This document shows, in pieces, positions 23,564 to 33,071 of a stretch of DNA of 64,000 nt. The stretch is from Micromonosporaceae bacterium KJ-029 (lineage in GTDB: Bacteria; Actinomycetota; Actinomycetes; Mycobacteriales; Micromonosporaceae): NCBI GenBank assembly GCA_005402585.1, contig BIFP01000068.1, positions 555,923-619,922 of the forward strand, read 5' to 3'. How positions within the stretch are numbered: position 1 is the first letter of the stretch; every line of letters starts with the position of its first letter. Position numbers and translations under genes: made by a program. The notes under the pieces are model-generated. The model ran no database searches. It was not told the origin of the DNA and saw nothing but the letters and a program-made list of their open reading frames with translations.

Positions 23564-23919
23564 GGATCAGTTCCACTCGTGCGAGTTCATTTCGACCCCC
23601 AGCTGGTCTGGCTCCGACTTGGCAGGCCAAACCATAGGGCCCTTCCGGCCGTTTAGCGACGATAAATGTCGTATTGCGCAGAATGGGCTAACATGATGGT
23701 GGTGTGTCACTTTCTGTCCCACTCTCCTGACGGAGGGTCTATTCGAGTGGGCCGATCAAGTTGTCATCTTCCACGCCGGTGGTTGCCGGAAGATTTCTGG
23801 TCAATCGGGTTTGGCCAGATTGCTTTGCTCGGTTCAGCGGCGCTTCGGCTGAGTTTGCCGGATGCTGCGACAACTAGCCAGGCGAAGGCGCGGTTAAGCT
23901 GCGTACAGTGATCCTTTGA

Positions 23920-26900
23920 ATGCAGTCAGAGGGGCCGGTGCAGATTCAGGTACTCGGCGGTCTCGTGGTGCGCCTCGGCTCGGGGGTGCTACCCCTGGGG
24001 ACGCCGAAACAGCAGACTGTTTTAGCCATGCTCGCCTGCAACCCGGGACAGTTGGTGTCGGTGGACCAGCTTGTCGATGAGCTGTGGCCCGAGGGCCCGC
24101 CGAACTCGGCCGTACCCAATGTCCGCACTTATGCCGCTAATTTGCGTCGTAGCCTTGAGGCAATGGTGCCGGAGCGGAACGTGTTGATCCGAGCCCGGGA
24201 CGGTTACCGCCTCGACGTCGAACGTGCGGAGGTGGATGCCTGCACCTTCCAGTCGGAGATCGCCGAGGCGCGCCGCCTTGTCGGGGCGGACGACGCGGTG
24301 GCGGTGGAACTGTTGTCCGGGGCCCTGGCGTTGTGGCGGGGGCCCATGCTCACCGGGGTTACCCTTGGCCCAGCGCTATCCGCGCACGTGGCCGCGGCGA
24401 CCGAGGACCGGATGCTCGCCGCGGAGCTGTTCGCCGAGCTGAAGATCCGTCTTGGCTGCTACGACGACGCCCTGCCGGTGCTGCGGGAGTTGCTCATCAT
24501 GCAACCGCTACGAGAGCCGGCCCACCTGCTTCTCATGCGCGCGCTCCATCTGCGCCACGACCATGCCGGGGCCATTGCTGCATATGCCGCAGCTCGGCGA
24601 GTTCTGCGCGAGCAACTGCACATCGAGCCCGGGGCGGAATTGCGGCAGTTGTACCTACGCATTCTTGAGCACAAGAGGATGTTTCGGCAGGAATCGCGCC
24701 AAAGCGGAACCAGCGTCGAACCGTTCCCGGTGCACCAGGTGGACCACGCGGTCCTCACCCTGCCGAGGGCAGTGCCGGACTTCATCGGCCGGGCGAGCAC
24801 GGTCGGGCACCTGTTGTCCGAGACACTGCGGGTCGAGAAGCTCGCCTCCGCGGTGCATCTCATCGATGGCATGGCGGGTAGCGGCAAGACCTCGCTGGCC
24901 GTACATGTGGTCAGCCGGCTTGCCGATCGCTACCCGGACGCCCAGTTGTTCATCGATCTCAAGGGGCACGACCCGGTCGAGAAGGTCGACTCCGCGACCG
25001 CGCTGGCGACCCTGCTGCGGCAACTCGGCGTACCGGGTGGTCGGATACCCTCGGACCTCGGACCTCGGAGATCGGCTCATCCTGTGGCGTCGGGAACTGG
25101 CCAGCCGCCGGGCGACCATTGTGCTGGACAACGCGGCGGACGCCGAGCAGATTCTCCCGCTGCTCCCCAGCGTGCCGGGCAGCGTCGTGATCGTGACGTC
25201 ACGACGGCGGATCACCGGCTTGGACGTCGGTCCGCCGGTGTCACTGCCCGTGATGGAGACGGCAGAGGGTGTCGCACTGCTCGCGTCCGCGGTAGGAGCC
25301 GAGCGGGTAGTGGCGGAACCCGAGGCGGCGGCGGCTGTGGTGGAACACTGCGGACATCTACCGCTGGCGATCCGGCTCGCCGGGTCCCGGCTCGCGCATC
25401 GTCCGACCTGGCGGGTGGCCGACTATGCCGCCCTACTGGCAGGGAACGTCCGCAGGTTGGACCACCTCGCATCGGGTGACCGGAGCGTGGCCGGGGCGTT
25501 CGCGGCTTCGTACGAACCGCTGAGCGAGTCGACGAAAAGATTGTTCCGCCTGCTCAGCGTTCATCCGGGCGATGAGTTCGGTGCGACGATCGCCAGTGCG
25601 CTGTCCGGCCTGTCACTCGACGGCACCGCCGAGGCTCTGGACGACCTCCTCGATTGCCATCTGATCGAAGAGGTCGAGGCGGGCCGTTACCGGATGCATG
25701 ACCTCATTCGGCAGTACGCCCACGAGTTGTCGACCCGACACGACTCCGAGGGCGAGCGGCACGAGGCGCTGTCGGACCTGATCGACGTCATGCTCCATCT
25801 GGCCCTCCCGGTCGTCGACAACCTCGAGTCCAGATTCGTGCGGAGGCACGTGACCTTCGATCCGCCCCGCCGCGCCGACATCGTGGAAGCCCTCGGTACG
25901 CCGACCGAGGAATGGATGGCGGTGGAGCGGCTCAACCTGGTGTCGCTCGTCGTCCGTGCCCGTGATTGGGGGCATCATGCGCTGGCGTGGCGTCTGGCGC
26001 GACTGCTCTGGCGTTTCCTTTACGTCCGTGCCTATTTCGACGACATAATTCTGACCCACCTACACGGGCTCTCGGCTGCCCGGGCGGTCGAGGACGAGGA
26101 CGCCACGGCCGCCATGCACAACTATCTCGCCTCCGCCTATCTGCGAACCGGAAACTACGGGAACGCATTGAAGCATGTCAGCAACGCTGTCCGTATCGCC
26201 GAGCGCCGCGGTGATCTGCGGAATATCGGCCGCTATCGGACGAACCTGGTCGCCGTCCACTGGATTCGTGGTGACCTCGAGGAAGCGGTGCGGGCCGGGC
26301 TCGACGGTCTGCGCGGCCCGAATGGATACGATGCCGACGAGGTGCCCAGTATTCTGCCGAACGTCGGGCTCGCACTGACCCTGCTCGGCCGGTACGACGA
26401 CGCATTGCGACTGCACCGACTGCACCTTTACATCGGTCGCCAGATCGGTAGCCAGTTCCATATCGTCAACGCCCTGAGTCACGTCGGTGCGGTGAAATGC
26501 CGTATGGGGCAGTACGCCGCAGCGATGCGGGTGCTGAACACCGCCTTGGCCATCCGGCAGCGCACCGGCCACCGTTACGCGGAGCCGGAGGCGCGCAACG
26601 ACCTGGGCATCGCCCTGCGCGGTCTCGGGCGCACCGCCGAGGCCGTGCTCCAGCACGAGATCGCACGAAAGCTGGCGGTCGACCTGGGTGAGCGCCATGT
26701 GGAGGCGGCCGCCGTCAACGATCTCGCACTGACCCTGGCCGGTTCCGGCGACGTCGATCGGTTGATCGAACTGCACCGAGAAGCGCTGCGGGTGGCTACC
26801 CGGATCGCCCACCCGTACGAGCAGGGGCGCGCGCTGGTCGGACTGGCCGAGCACCTGTCCACCACCGATCTCAGCGAGGCGCGCCGGCACTGGGAGCGGG

Positions 26901-27076
26901 CGCTGGCGATCTTCCGGCGGATGGGGGTACCCGAGCGGTTCGAGGTCGAACGGCGACTGACGGAGACCGCGCCCGTCCCGGCGGGCACTCCCGCCGCACC
27001 CATCGGCACGACGGCCAACGGCATCCGGCCCGCCGCCGGGACGGCGGCCACCCGGACCGGCGAGAACCGTCGCTGA
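23920..27076 (+). pseudogene. SARP/AfsR-like regulator, frameshifted by a 7-bp duplication
   Basis: Reads as one about 1049-residue AfsR-like protein if one copy of a 7-bp tandem repeat at 25051-25064 is removed. The N-terminal OmpR-like winged helix and BTAD domain (about 8-250) bind DNA in SARP activators; next is an NB-ARC ATPase with P-loop DGMAGSGKTSLAV; then a TPR region to the end. As written, frame 1 stops at 25477-25479 after 519 residues, with scrambled sequence after GRIPSDLG; the second frame continues DRLILWRRELASRRATIVL to 27076. The short product keeps the DNA-binding part. An in-frame TTA codon lies at 24022-24024. The start is uncertain: the ATG at 23920 or GTG at 23938. Confidence 0.85.
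25051..25064 (+). repeat. 7-bp tandem duplication causing the frameshift
   Basis: TCGGACC occurs twice in a row, followed by the near copy TCGGAGA. Deleting one unit restores the reading SDLGDRLILW across the break, exactly as NB-ARC proteins require. It can arise and revert by strand slippage. Confidence 0.9.
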
Positions 27077-27320
27077 CCGCGTTCACCACGGAAAACTCTC
27101 TTATCGATTTCTTATCGCCGGCCTCGGTACCGTCCGACGGGTTCGCAGACGGGGGGAGATCCGCCAGGGGCAGGTCTCGTTGCGGCGGCTGCCGTCGGGT
27201 ATCCCCAGCTACCCACGGCAGGCTGGTGAGGAAGGGGTGGCGCGCCCGCGCCGCCCCTTCCGAGCGCGCTGGACGGGCAGCTTGGACGGCACCGTCGTAC
27301 CGGGGGATAGGCTCCCGACC

Positions 27321-27812
27321 GTGACCGAACCCGTCCAGCTCACCCACGTCGACACGGCCGGCGCGGCACGCATGGTCGACGTCTCCGCCAAACAGGTCAC
27401 CGGCCGTTCGGCGGTCGCCGCGGGCCGGCTGCGCACCACCCGCGAGGTGGTCGATTTGCTGCGCCGCGACGGGCTGCCCAAGGGTGATGCGCTCGCGGTC
27501 GGGCGGCTGGCCGGGATCATGGGCGCCAAGCGCACCCCCGACCTGATCCCGCTGTGCCACCCGATCGCCCTGCACGGCGTCACGGTTGACCTGGTGTTGA
27601 CCGCCGACACGGTCGAGATCACCGCGACCGCCCGGACGGCCGACCGCACCGGGGTCGAGATGGAGGCGCTGACCGCGGTCGCGGTCGCCGGGCTCGCCCT
27701 GGTCGACATGGTCAAGGCGGTGGATCCGGCGGCCAGCGTCGACGCGGTTCGGGTGCTGCGCAAGGAGGGCGGGAAGACGGGCCGGTGGGAGCGCCCGGAG
27801 GACCGGCCGTGA
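27321..27812 (+). CDS. moaC: Cyclic pyranopterin monophosphate synthase
   Basis: 163 residues starting MTEPVQLTHVDTAGAARMVD at a GTG. Together with MoaA it converts GTP to cyclic pyranopterin monophosphate, the first intermediate of molybdenum cofactor. The LIPLCHPIALHGV and GVEMEALTAV stretches of the active site are intact and length is normal. It starts a tight group moaC-mog-moeA-moaE; its TGA overlaps the GTG of the next gene. Confidence 0.96.
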   Translation: MTEPVQLTHVDTAGAARMVDVSAKQVTGRSAVAAGRLRTTREVVDLLRRDGLPKGDALAVGRLAGIMGAKRTPDLIPLCHPIALHGVTVDLVLTADTVEITATARTADRTGVEMEALTAVAVAGLALVDMVKAVDPAASVDAVRVLRKEGGKTGRWERPEDRP

Positions 27813-28279
27813 TCCGCGCCCGGGTGGTGGTGGCCTCCAACCGGGCCGCCGCCGGTGTCTACGCCGACACCAGTGGGCCGCTGCTCGTCACCGGCCTGCG
27901 CGAGTTGGGCTGCGCGGTGGACGAGCCGGTGGTGGTGCCCGACGGCGAACCGGTCGGCCGGGCGGTGTCCGCGGCTGTGGCGGACGGCGTCGACGTGGTA
28001 CTGACCAGCGGCGGCACCGGGATCACTCCCACCGACCGCACCCCGGACGTGACCAGGGCCCTGCTCGACTACGAGATCCCCGGCATCGCGGAGGCGATCC
28101 GCGCGTACAGCCGCGACAAGGTGCCCACCGCGGCGCTGTCCCGGGGGGTCGCCGGGGTGGCCGGCCGGACGCTGGTGGTGAACCTGCCCGGCTCGACCGG
28201 CGGGGCGCGGGACGGACTCGCCGTGCTGGGGCCGATTCTGGCCCACACCGTGGACCAGTTGCGCGGCGGCGATCACTGA
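27809..28279 (+). CDS. mog: MoaB/Mog family molybdopterin-binding protein
   Basis: 156 residues starting MIRARVVVASNRAAAG. The MoCF fold has the TSGGTGITPTDRTPD motif that binds molybdopterin and activates it by adenylation, before metal insertion by MoeA; later LPGSTGGARDGL is conserved. Starts at GTG 27809, overlapping the moaC stop by 4 bp. Whether it is called MoaB or Mog cannot be decided; the role is the same. Confidence 0.92.
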   Translation: MIRARVVVASNRAAAGVYADTSGPLLVTGLRELGCAVDEPVVVPDGEPVGRAVSAAVADGVDVVLTSGGTGITPTDRTPDVTRALLDYEIPGIAEAIRAYSRDKVPTAALSRGVAGVAGRTLVVNLPGSTGGARDGLAVLGPILAHTVDQLRGGDH

Positions 28280-28301
28280 GCAAACCGATAGGCTCGACCG
28301 G

Positions 28302-29558
28302 GTGAGAACGGAAACCGCATCCGCCGCCGATCCGGCCGCCGCGCTGTCGCCGGCCGGTTGGGAGGAGGCACGCTGCCGGGTGTACGCGGTCGGCCTGGCC
28401 GCCGCGTTGCCCGCTGTCGAGCGTCCGCTCACCGAGGCCGACGGGCACACCCTGGCCGAACCGCTCACCACCCGGACCGACCTACCGGCGTTTCCGACGT
28501 CGAGTGTGGATGGCTGGGCGCTGCGCGGCGCCGGACCGTGGCGGGTGGTCGGCCGGGTGCTGGCCGGTGCCGTACCGGCGCCGCTGACCGAGGACGGGAC
28601 GACCGTCGAGATCGCCACCGGGGCGATGGTGCCGGAGGGCACCTCCGCCGTGCTGCGGGTGGAGGAGTCGACGCGTACGCCGGACGGGCTCGTCGGGGGC
28701 GTGCCGCGCACCGTGCCGGAGTGGCGGCGCCCCGGCGAGGAGGCGTCCGCCGGCGAGGAACTTCTCCCGGCCGGGACGCCGGTAGACCCGGCGGTGATCG
28801 GCCTGGCCGCCTCCTGCGGGCACGACACCCTGCGGGTACGCCAGCAGCCTCGCGCGGCGCTGCTGGTCTTCGGCGACGAACTGCTGACCGCCGGCCCGCC
28901 CGCCGCCGGTCGGGTCCGCGACGCGTTGGGCCCGACCATGCCCGCCTGGCTGCGCCGGTACGGCTGTGAGGTGCGTCCGGCCGACGTGGTCGGCCCGGTC
29001 GCGGACACGCTGCCCGCCCACGTGGCCGCGCTGCGCACCGCGCTGGCCGACGCCGACCTGGTCTGCACCACGGGCGGCACCATGCACGGCCCGGTCGACC
29101 ACCTGCACCCCTCGCTGGCCGCGCTGGGCGCGGACTACGTGGTCAACACCGTGGCGGTGCGTCCCGGTTTCCCGATGCTGCTGGCCCGACTGGTCGACGC
29201 CGACGGCCGGGTCCGGTTCGTCGCCGGGCTGCCCGGCAACCCGCAGTCCGCCGTCGTTGCCCTGGTGTCGCTGGTCGCCCCGCTGCTGGCCGGCCTCGCC
29301 GGCCAGCAGATGCCGGTGCTGCCGCACGCCACGCTCGCCGAGCCCGTTCCCGGGCGCGGTGACTACACCCACCTGGCCCTGGTCCGCCTCGACCGGGTCG
29401 CCGGGACGGCCCACCCGGTCCGGCACGTCGGCTCGGCGATGCTGCGTGGGCTCTCCGTCGCGGACGGGTTCGCGGTGATCCGGCCCGGCACCACCGGTGC
29501 GGCCGGGGACCGGGTACCTGTCGTACCGCTGCCGCTCTTGCCCGGGGAGCGGGCGTGA
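28302..29558 (+). CDS. moeA: Molybdopterin molybdenumtransferase
   Basis: 418 residues starting at GTG 28302. It inserts molybdate into adenylated molybdopterin. The four MoeA domains are present: FPTSSVDGWAL near residue 65, GAMVPEGTSAVLRVEE, CTTGGTMHGPVDHLHPSLAALG in the MoCF-like domain and LPGNPQSAVVAL. The end overlaps moaE by a few bases. Length is typical. Confidence 0.95.
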   Translation: MRTETASAADPAAALSPAGWEEARCRVYAVGLAAALPAVERPLTEADGHTLAEPLTTRTDLPAFPTSSVDGWALRGAGPWRVVGRVLAGAVPAPLTEDGTTVEIATGAMVPEGTSAVLRVEESTRTPDGLVGGVPRTVPEWRRPGEEASAGEELLPAGTPVDPAVIGLAASCGHDTLRVRQQPRAALLVFGDELLTAGPPAAGRVRDALGPTMPAWLRRYGCEVRPADVVGPVADTLPAHVAALRTALADADLVCTTGGTMHGPVDHLHPSLAALGADYVVNTVAVRPGFPMLLARLVDADGRVRFVAGLPGNPQSAVVALVSLVAPLLAGLAGQQMPVLPHATLAEPVPGRGDYTHLALVRLDRVAGTAHPVRHVGSAMLRGLSVADGFAVIRPGTTGAAGDRVPVVPLPLLPGERA

Positions 29559-29974
29559 TGACCATGATCGGCCTGGTCACCGACCAGCCGCTGGACCTTG
29601 CCGCGCACGAGGCGGCGGTCGCCGACCGTCGGGCCGGCGCGGTGGTCTCGTTTGCCGGGGTGGTCCGCGACCACGACCACGGCCGCGCGGTGACCAGCCT
29701 GGAGTACGAGGGGCACCCGAGCGCGGAACAGGTGTTGCGGGAGGTCGCCGCCGAGATCGCCGCCGATCCCGAGGTGTACGCGGTGGCCGTGTCGCACCGG
29801 ATCGGTCCACTCGCCATCGGCGACGTGGCGCTGGTCGCGGCGGTCAGCACCGCGCACCGGGCCGCCGCGTTCACCGCCTGCGCCCGCCTGGTGGACGAGG
29901 TGAAGGCTCGGCTGCCGATCTGGAAGCGGCAGGTCTTCGCCGACGGCACCGAGGAATGGGTCAACTGCCCCTGA
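29555..29974 (+). CDS. moaE: Molybdopterin synthase catalytic subunit
   Basis: 139 residues. It transfers sulfur from the MoaD thiocarboxylate to cyclic pyranopterin monophosphate. FAGVVRDHDHG, LEYEGHPSAEQ, SHRIGPLAIGDVAL and the C-terminal KRQVFADGTEEWVNCP with the active lysine IWK are all present. Starts are GTG 29555 or ATG 29558, both overlapping the moeA stop. Its MoaD partner is 10 kb away at 40243. Confidence 0.96.
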   Translation: MMTMIGLVTDQPLDLAAHEAAVADRRAGAVVSFAGVVRDHDHGRAVTSLEYEGHPSAEQVLREVAAEIAADPEVYAVAVSHRIGPLAIGDVALVAAVSTAHRAAAFTACARLVDEVKARLPIWKRQVFADGTEEWVNCP

Positions 29975-30001
29975 GCGCGACGCGGTGCAGGACGGCACGC
30001 C

Positions 30002-31441
30002 TCACCGCCGCGCGTACAGCACCGCGGTTCGCGCCATCCGGTCGGTGTAGAAGGCGGGTTCCGCGCCCGGCCGCCACGGCAGCGCGGCGACCAGCACGAT
30101 GAGGGCCAGTGCCAGGGAGTTCTCCATCAGCGCGCCGAACAGGCCGTCCTGGTAGTGCGAGACCTCCGGCAACTGGTGTTCGTACGGCCAGATCGGGGAG
30201 ATCAGGAAGAGCAGGTAGAGCCCGACGGCCGCGATGCCGTGCCGGAGCCCGGTCAGCGTCGGGTACCAGATCGGCGGGCGGAGCGCGGACAGCCCCGGCG
30301 GACCGCCGTACGGGCCCGGGGCTCGCTGGACCAACCCGCGGCTGGCGTCGTGCCGGCGTACTGCGGCGTCGGCCAGCACGATGATCGCTGGGATCACCCA
30401 GACGAGGTGGTGCGTCCAGGAGATCGGGCTGATCACATTGGCGGTCAGGCCGACCAGGGTGAAGGCGGTGAGTTCGTCACCGTCGGCGTGGGCGTTGGCG
30501 GCCCGGGACAGGCCGAGCGCCAGCACCAGCACGGAGAAGGCGAGCCAGAGCAGCCCCGGGGTTTCGATCGAGTCGTAGAGCCGGGCCAGCAGACCAGCCA
30601 GGGACTGGTTGGGCGTCATGTCGGCGGCGCCCACCCGTTCGGTCTGCCACAACACGCTGCCGAAGTAGGCGCGGGACTCGGCCCCCACGATGCCGAAGCT
30701 GCCGATGGTCACGCCGACGCTGGTGCCGATGGCGATCGTGGCCGCCCGCCACTGTCGGGTGATCATCAGATAGAAGATGAACAGGGCCGGGGTCAGCTTG
30801 ACGGCGGTGGCCAGGCCGATACCCACCCCGGCCCAGGCGCCGCCATAGACGAACCGCAGCAGCGGGCCGTCGCCCTCGGCGTGGTGGGTGCCGCGGCGGG
30901 ACCGCCAGCGCAGCGCGACCAGATCGGCCATGACCAGGGCGAACAGCATCAGGTTGACCTGCCCGTAGCCGAGGGTCTCCCGGGCCGGCTCGATGGCCAG
31001 GGCGAGCGGGGTGGCGATGGCCACCGTGTACCACAGTGGCCAGCCCAACCGGTCGACGATCGGGCGCAGCAGGGCGGCCAGCACCACGGCCAGGGCGGCG
31101 ATGCTGACCAGGGCGTTCACCAGGCCGGCGCCGACGACCGGCAGATGCGCCATCGGCAGCATCGCCAGGCCGGCGAAGGGTGGGTAGGTGAAACCGAGGT
31201 TTGTGTCGGGCGCGACGAAGTCGTACAGCTCGTGACCGCTCGCCCACCAGACCACCGCGCCGTGGTAGATCTTCATATCGAAGAAGTTGTACGGCCGCCC
31301 GAAAGCGCCGATGGCGAGCCATGCGGCGTAGGCGACGGCGGCCACGAAGCCGGCCCGTACGACTGTCCTGCGATCGATCCCACGCGTTGCGCGACGGACT
31401 GCGGCGAGGCGGTCCAGCCCTCTACCGACGCTCGTCGGCAT
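30002..31441 (-). CDS. GT87-type mannosyltransferase-like membrane protein
   Basis: 479 residues with about ten membrane segments. KIYHGAVVWWASGHELYDF lies in the first outer loop, where family members have an aspartate-containing catalytic loop, and GLATAVKLTPALFIFYLMI is the hallmark helix of polyprenyl-phosphate-mannose alpha-(1->2) mannosyltransferases. The ATG at 31441 was chosen; an upstream extension is Arg/Gly-rich and unlike the family. It converges with the Moco genes; no link is evident. Confidence 0.85.
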   Translation of the reverse strand: MPTSVGRGLDRLAAVRRATRGIDRRTVVRAGFVAAVAYAAWLAIGAFGRPYNFFDMKIYHGAVVWWASGHELYDFVAPDTNLGFTYPPFAGLAMLPMAHLPVVGAGLVNALVSIAALAVVLAALLRPIVDRLGWPLWYTVAIATPLALAIEPARETLGYGQVNLMLFALVMADLVALRWRSRRGTHHAEGDGPLLRFVYGGAWAGVGIGLATAVKLTPALFIFYLMITRQWRAATIAIGTSVGVTIGSFGIVGAESRAYFGSVLWQTERVGAADMTPNQSLAGLLARLYDSIETPGLLWLAFSVLVLALGLSRAANAHADGDELTAFTLVGLTANVISPISWTHHLVWVIPAIIVLADAAVRRHDASRGLVQRAPGPYGGPPGLSALRPPIWYPTLTGLRHGIAAVGLYLLFLISPIWPYEHQLPEVSHYQDGLFGALMENSLALALIVLVAALPWRPGAEPAFYTDRMARTAVLYARR

Positions 31442-31645
31442 GGCGTGGCCACCCCCGTACCAAGATCGTCCTACCCGTCCAGGTCCGGTACGGAGCCTAG
31501 AACGGCGCCTCACGTCAGTGCCTCCCGCGTTATGCGACCGTGTCCGATCCCACACATTCTTTTGACATTTCCACCGCGTTAACGCCTAGCGGGCGGTTCA
31601 GGTGATTCGTGGCCTTAGCCGGGGTGGGGGATGGACAGTCGCAGC

Positions 31646-32191
31646 TCAGCCTGGGAGTCGGCGAGCGGCGGACGCCGATCGGACGGCGATCCGGGCCTCG
31701 CGACGGGCGGTCCGGACGGCACGGCGCACCGACCGTCGGGAGTGGCCGATCCGGTGCCCGGCGCGCCACCGTAGCCCTGGCTTGCCTTCGGTGTCCGCTG
31801 CGGCGAGCAACAACCCACCGAAGAGGCCGATGTTCTTCAGGAAGTGGATCTGGTTGTGCTGCCGCGCGGCCGGGTCGTCGTTCTTCCAGAAGGGATGCCC
31901 GGCGAGGGTCATCGGGACCAGCGTGCCGGCCAGGAGCAGGGCCGCCGGTCGGGTGAACCTCCCGGTGGCCAGCATCAGCCCGGCGCCGACCTGCACCACG
32001 GCGTTCGCCCGGACCAGCGCTTCGGTGTCGGTGGGGAGGCGCGGGTGCACCCGCTCCAGCAACGGCGTCACCCGATCGGTGATCGGCTTCGCAGTGGGCA
32101 CCAGGCGCTCGGGGTTCGCGAAGTTGCGGGCCCCGCTGATCACGAAGATGCCGCTCAGCATGGCGCGGGCGAGGGATCGCACGGGTTTCAT
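31646..32191 (-). CDS. DoxX family membrane protein
   Basis: 181 residues starting MKPVRSLARAMLSGIFVISG, with four hydrophobic segments and the family's GARNFANPERL and FLKNIGLFGGLLL stretches. Ends in an Arg-rich cytoplasmic tail of about 40 residues. DoxX proteins can take part in quinone-linked redox or thiol stress systems. The 204-bp gap after it shows no gene. Confidence 0.87.
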   Translation of the reverse strand: MKPVRSLARAMLSGIFVISGARNFANPERLVPTAKPITDRVTPLLERVHPRLPTDTEALVRANAVVQVGAGLMLATGRFTRPAALLLAGTLVPMTLAGHPFWKNDDPAARQHNQIHFLKNIGLFGGLLLAAADTEGKPGLRWRAGHRIGHSRRSVRRAVRTARREARIAVRSASAARRLPG

Positions 32192-32325
32192 GGATCAGTC
32201 ATACCCCGTCGCGGGCATCGCCACGCCCTGCAACGGCCCATGTCGATCGATCGGGTGGTGGTGCCGCCACGCCGTATTCAAGCGACCGTCACGGATGGAC
32301 GCGGGTTACACGGTAACCTCGCCGC

Positions 32326-32871
32326 GTGACGACCCTGCGGCTACGCCCCGAGGATCCGGCCGACACCGGCGCGGTCCGCCGGGTGCTGGCCGCCGCCTTT
32401 GCTCGGCCCGACGTGGCCACACCGCCCGAGGTACGGCTGGTCGACGAGCTGCGTGGCGGCGACGCGTGGGTTCCGGAGCTGGCGATGGTCGCCGAGTACG
32501 GCGGCGAGATCGTCGGCTACGCCCTGCTCACCCGGGTCGTGGTCTGCTCGGACCGGGGCAGCGGCGCGGCACTGGCCCTCGGCCCGGTGGCGGTGGTGCC
32601 CCATCGGCAGCGGATCGGGCTCGGCAGCGCCGTGGTGCAGGCCGCGCTGGACGCGGCCGCAGAACTCGGCGAGCGGCTGATCGTGGTGCTCGGCGACCCG
32701 GCGTACTACCGGCGCTTCGGCTTCAGCCGGGCCGACCGGATGGGCCTGACCAGCCCGTGGTCCGGTCTGGGTGAACCGTGGCAGGCAATCGTGCTGCCGC
32801 CGTCGACCAGCGGCGAGCCAGCTCCGCCACAGGGCGAGGTGCTCTTCCCGCCACCCTGGTCCAAGGTCTGA
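32326..32871 (+). CDS. GNAT family N-acetyltransferase
   Basis: 181 residues from a GTG. The acetyl-CoA loop reads VPHRQRIGLGSAVVQAAL, with GDPAYYRRFGFSRADRMGL before the C-terminal strand, as in the YhbS-like group. Substrate unknown. No ribosome site is clear. The 200 bp after the stop hold nothing recognisable. Confidence 0.87.
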   Translation: MTTLRLRPEDPADTGAVRRVLAAAFARPDVATPPEVRLVDELRGGDAWVPELAMVAEYGGEIVGYALLTRVVVCSDRGSGAALALGPVAVVPHRQRIGLGSAVVQAALDAAAELGERLIVVLGDPAYYRRFGFSRADRMGLTSPWSGLGEPWQAIVLPPSTSGEPAPPQGEVLFPPPWSKV

Positions 32872-33071
32872 CCGGCCCTAAGAGAGACCGGCAATAGGAC
32901 TGGCGGGGCTGCGGCGCGCCCTGGCACTTCGGCTGGCGGCGTTGTCGTCGTCGGCCATGCGACACCGGCATGGCCTCCTCCTCCGCCTTGCCACCCTCGG
33001 CCAGGACCCGCCTCGCCTCCACCGCCCTACTGCCGGCCTCTCTAAGTCCGAGGGCCTGCCGGTGCCCCTGA

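Noticed and set aside
23666..23911. 81-codon plus-strand frame before the SARP gene
   Set aside because: No ribosome site, low third-position GC and no similarity; the region is better explained as promoter DNA.
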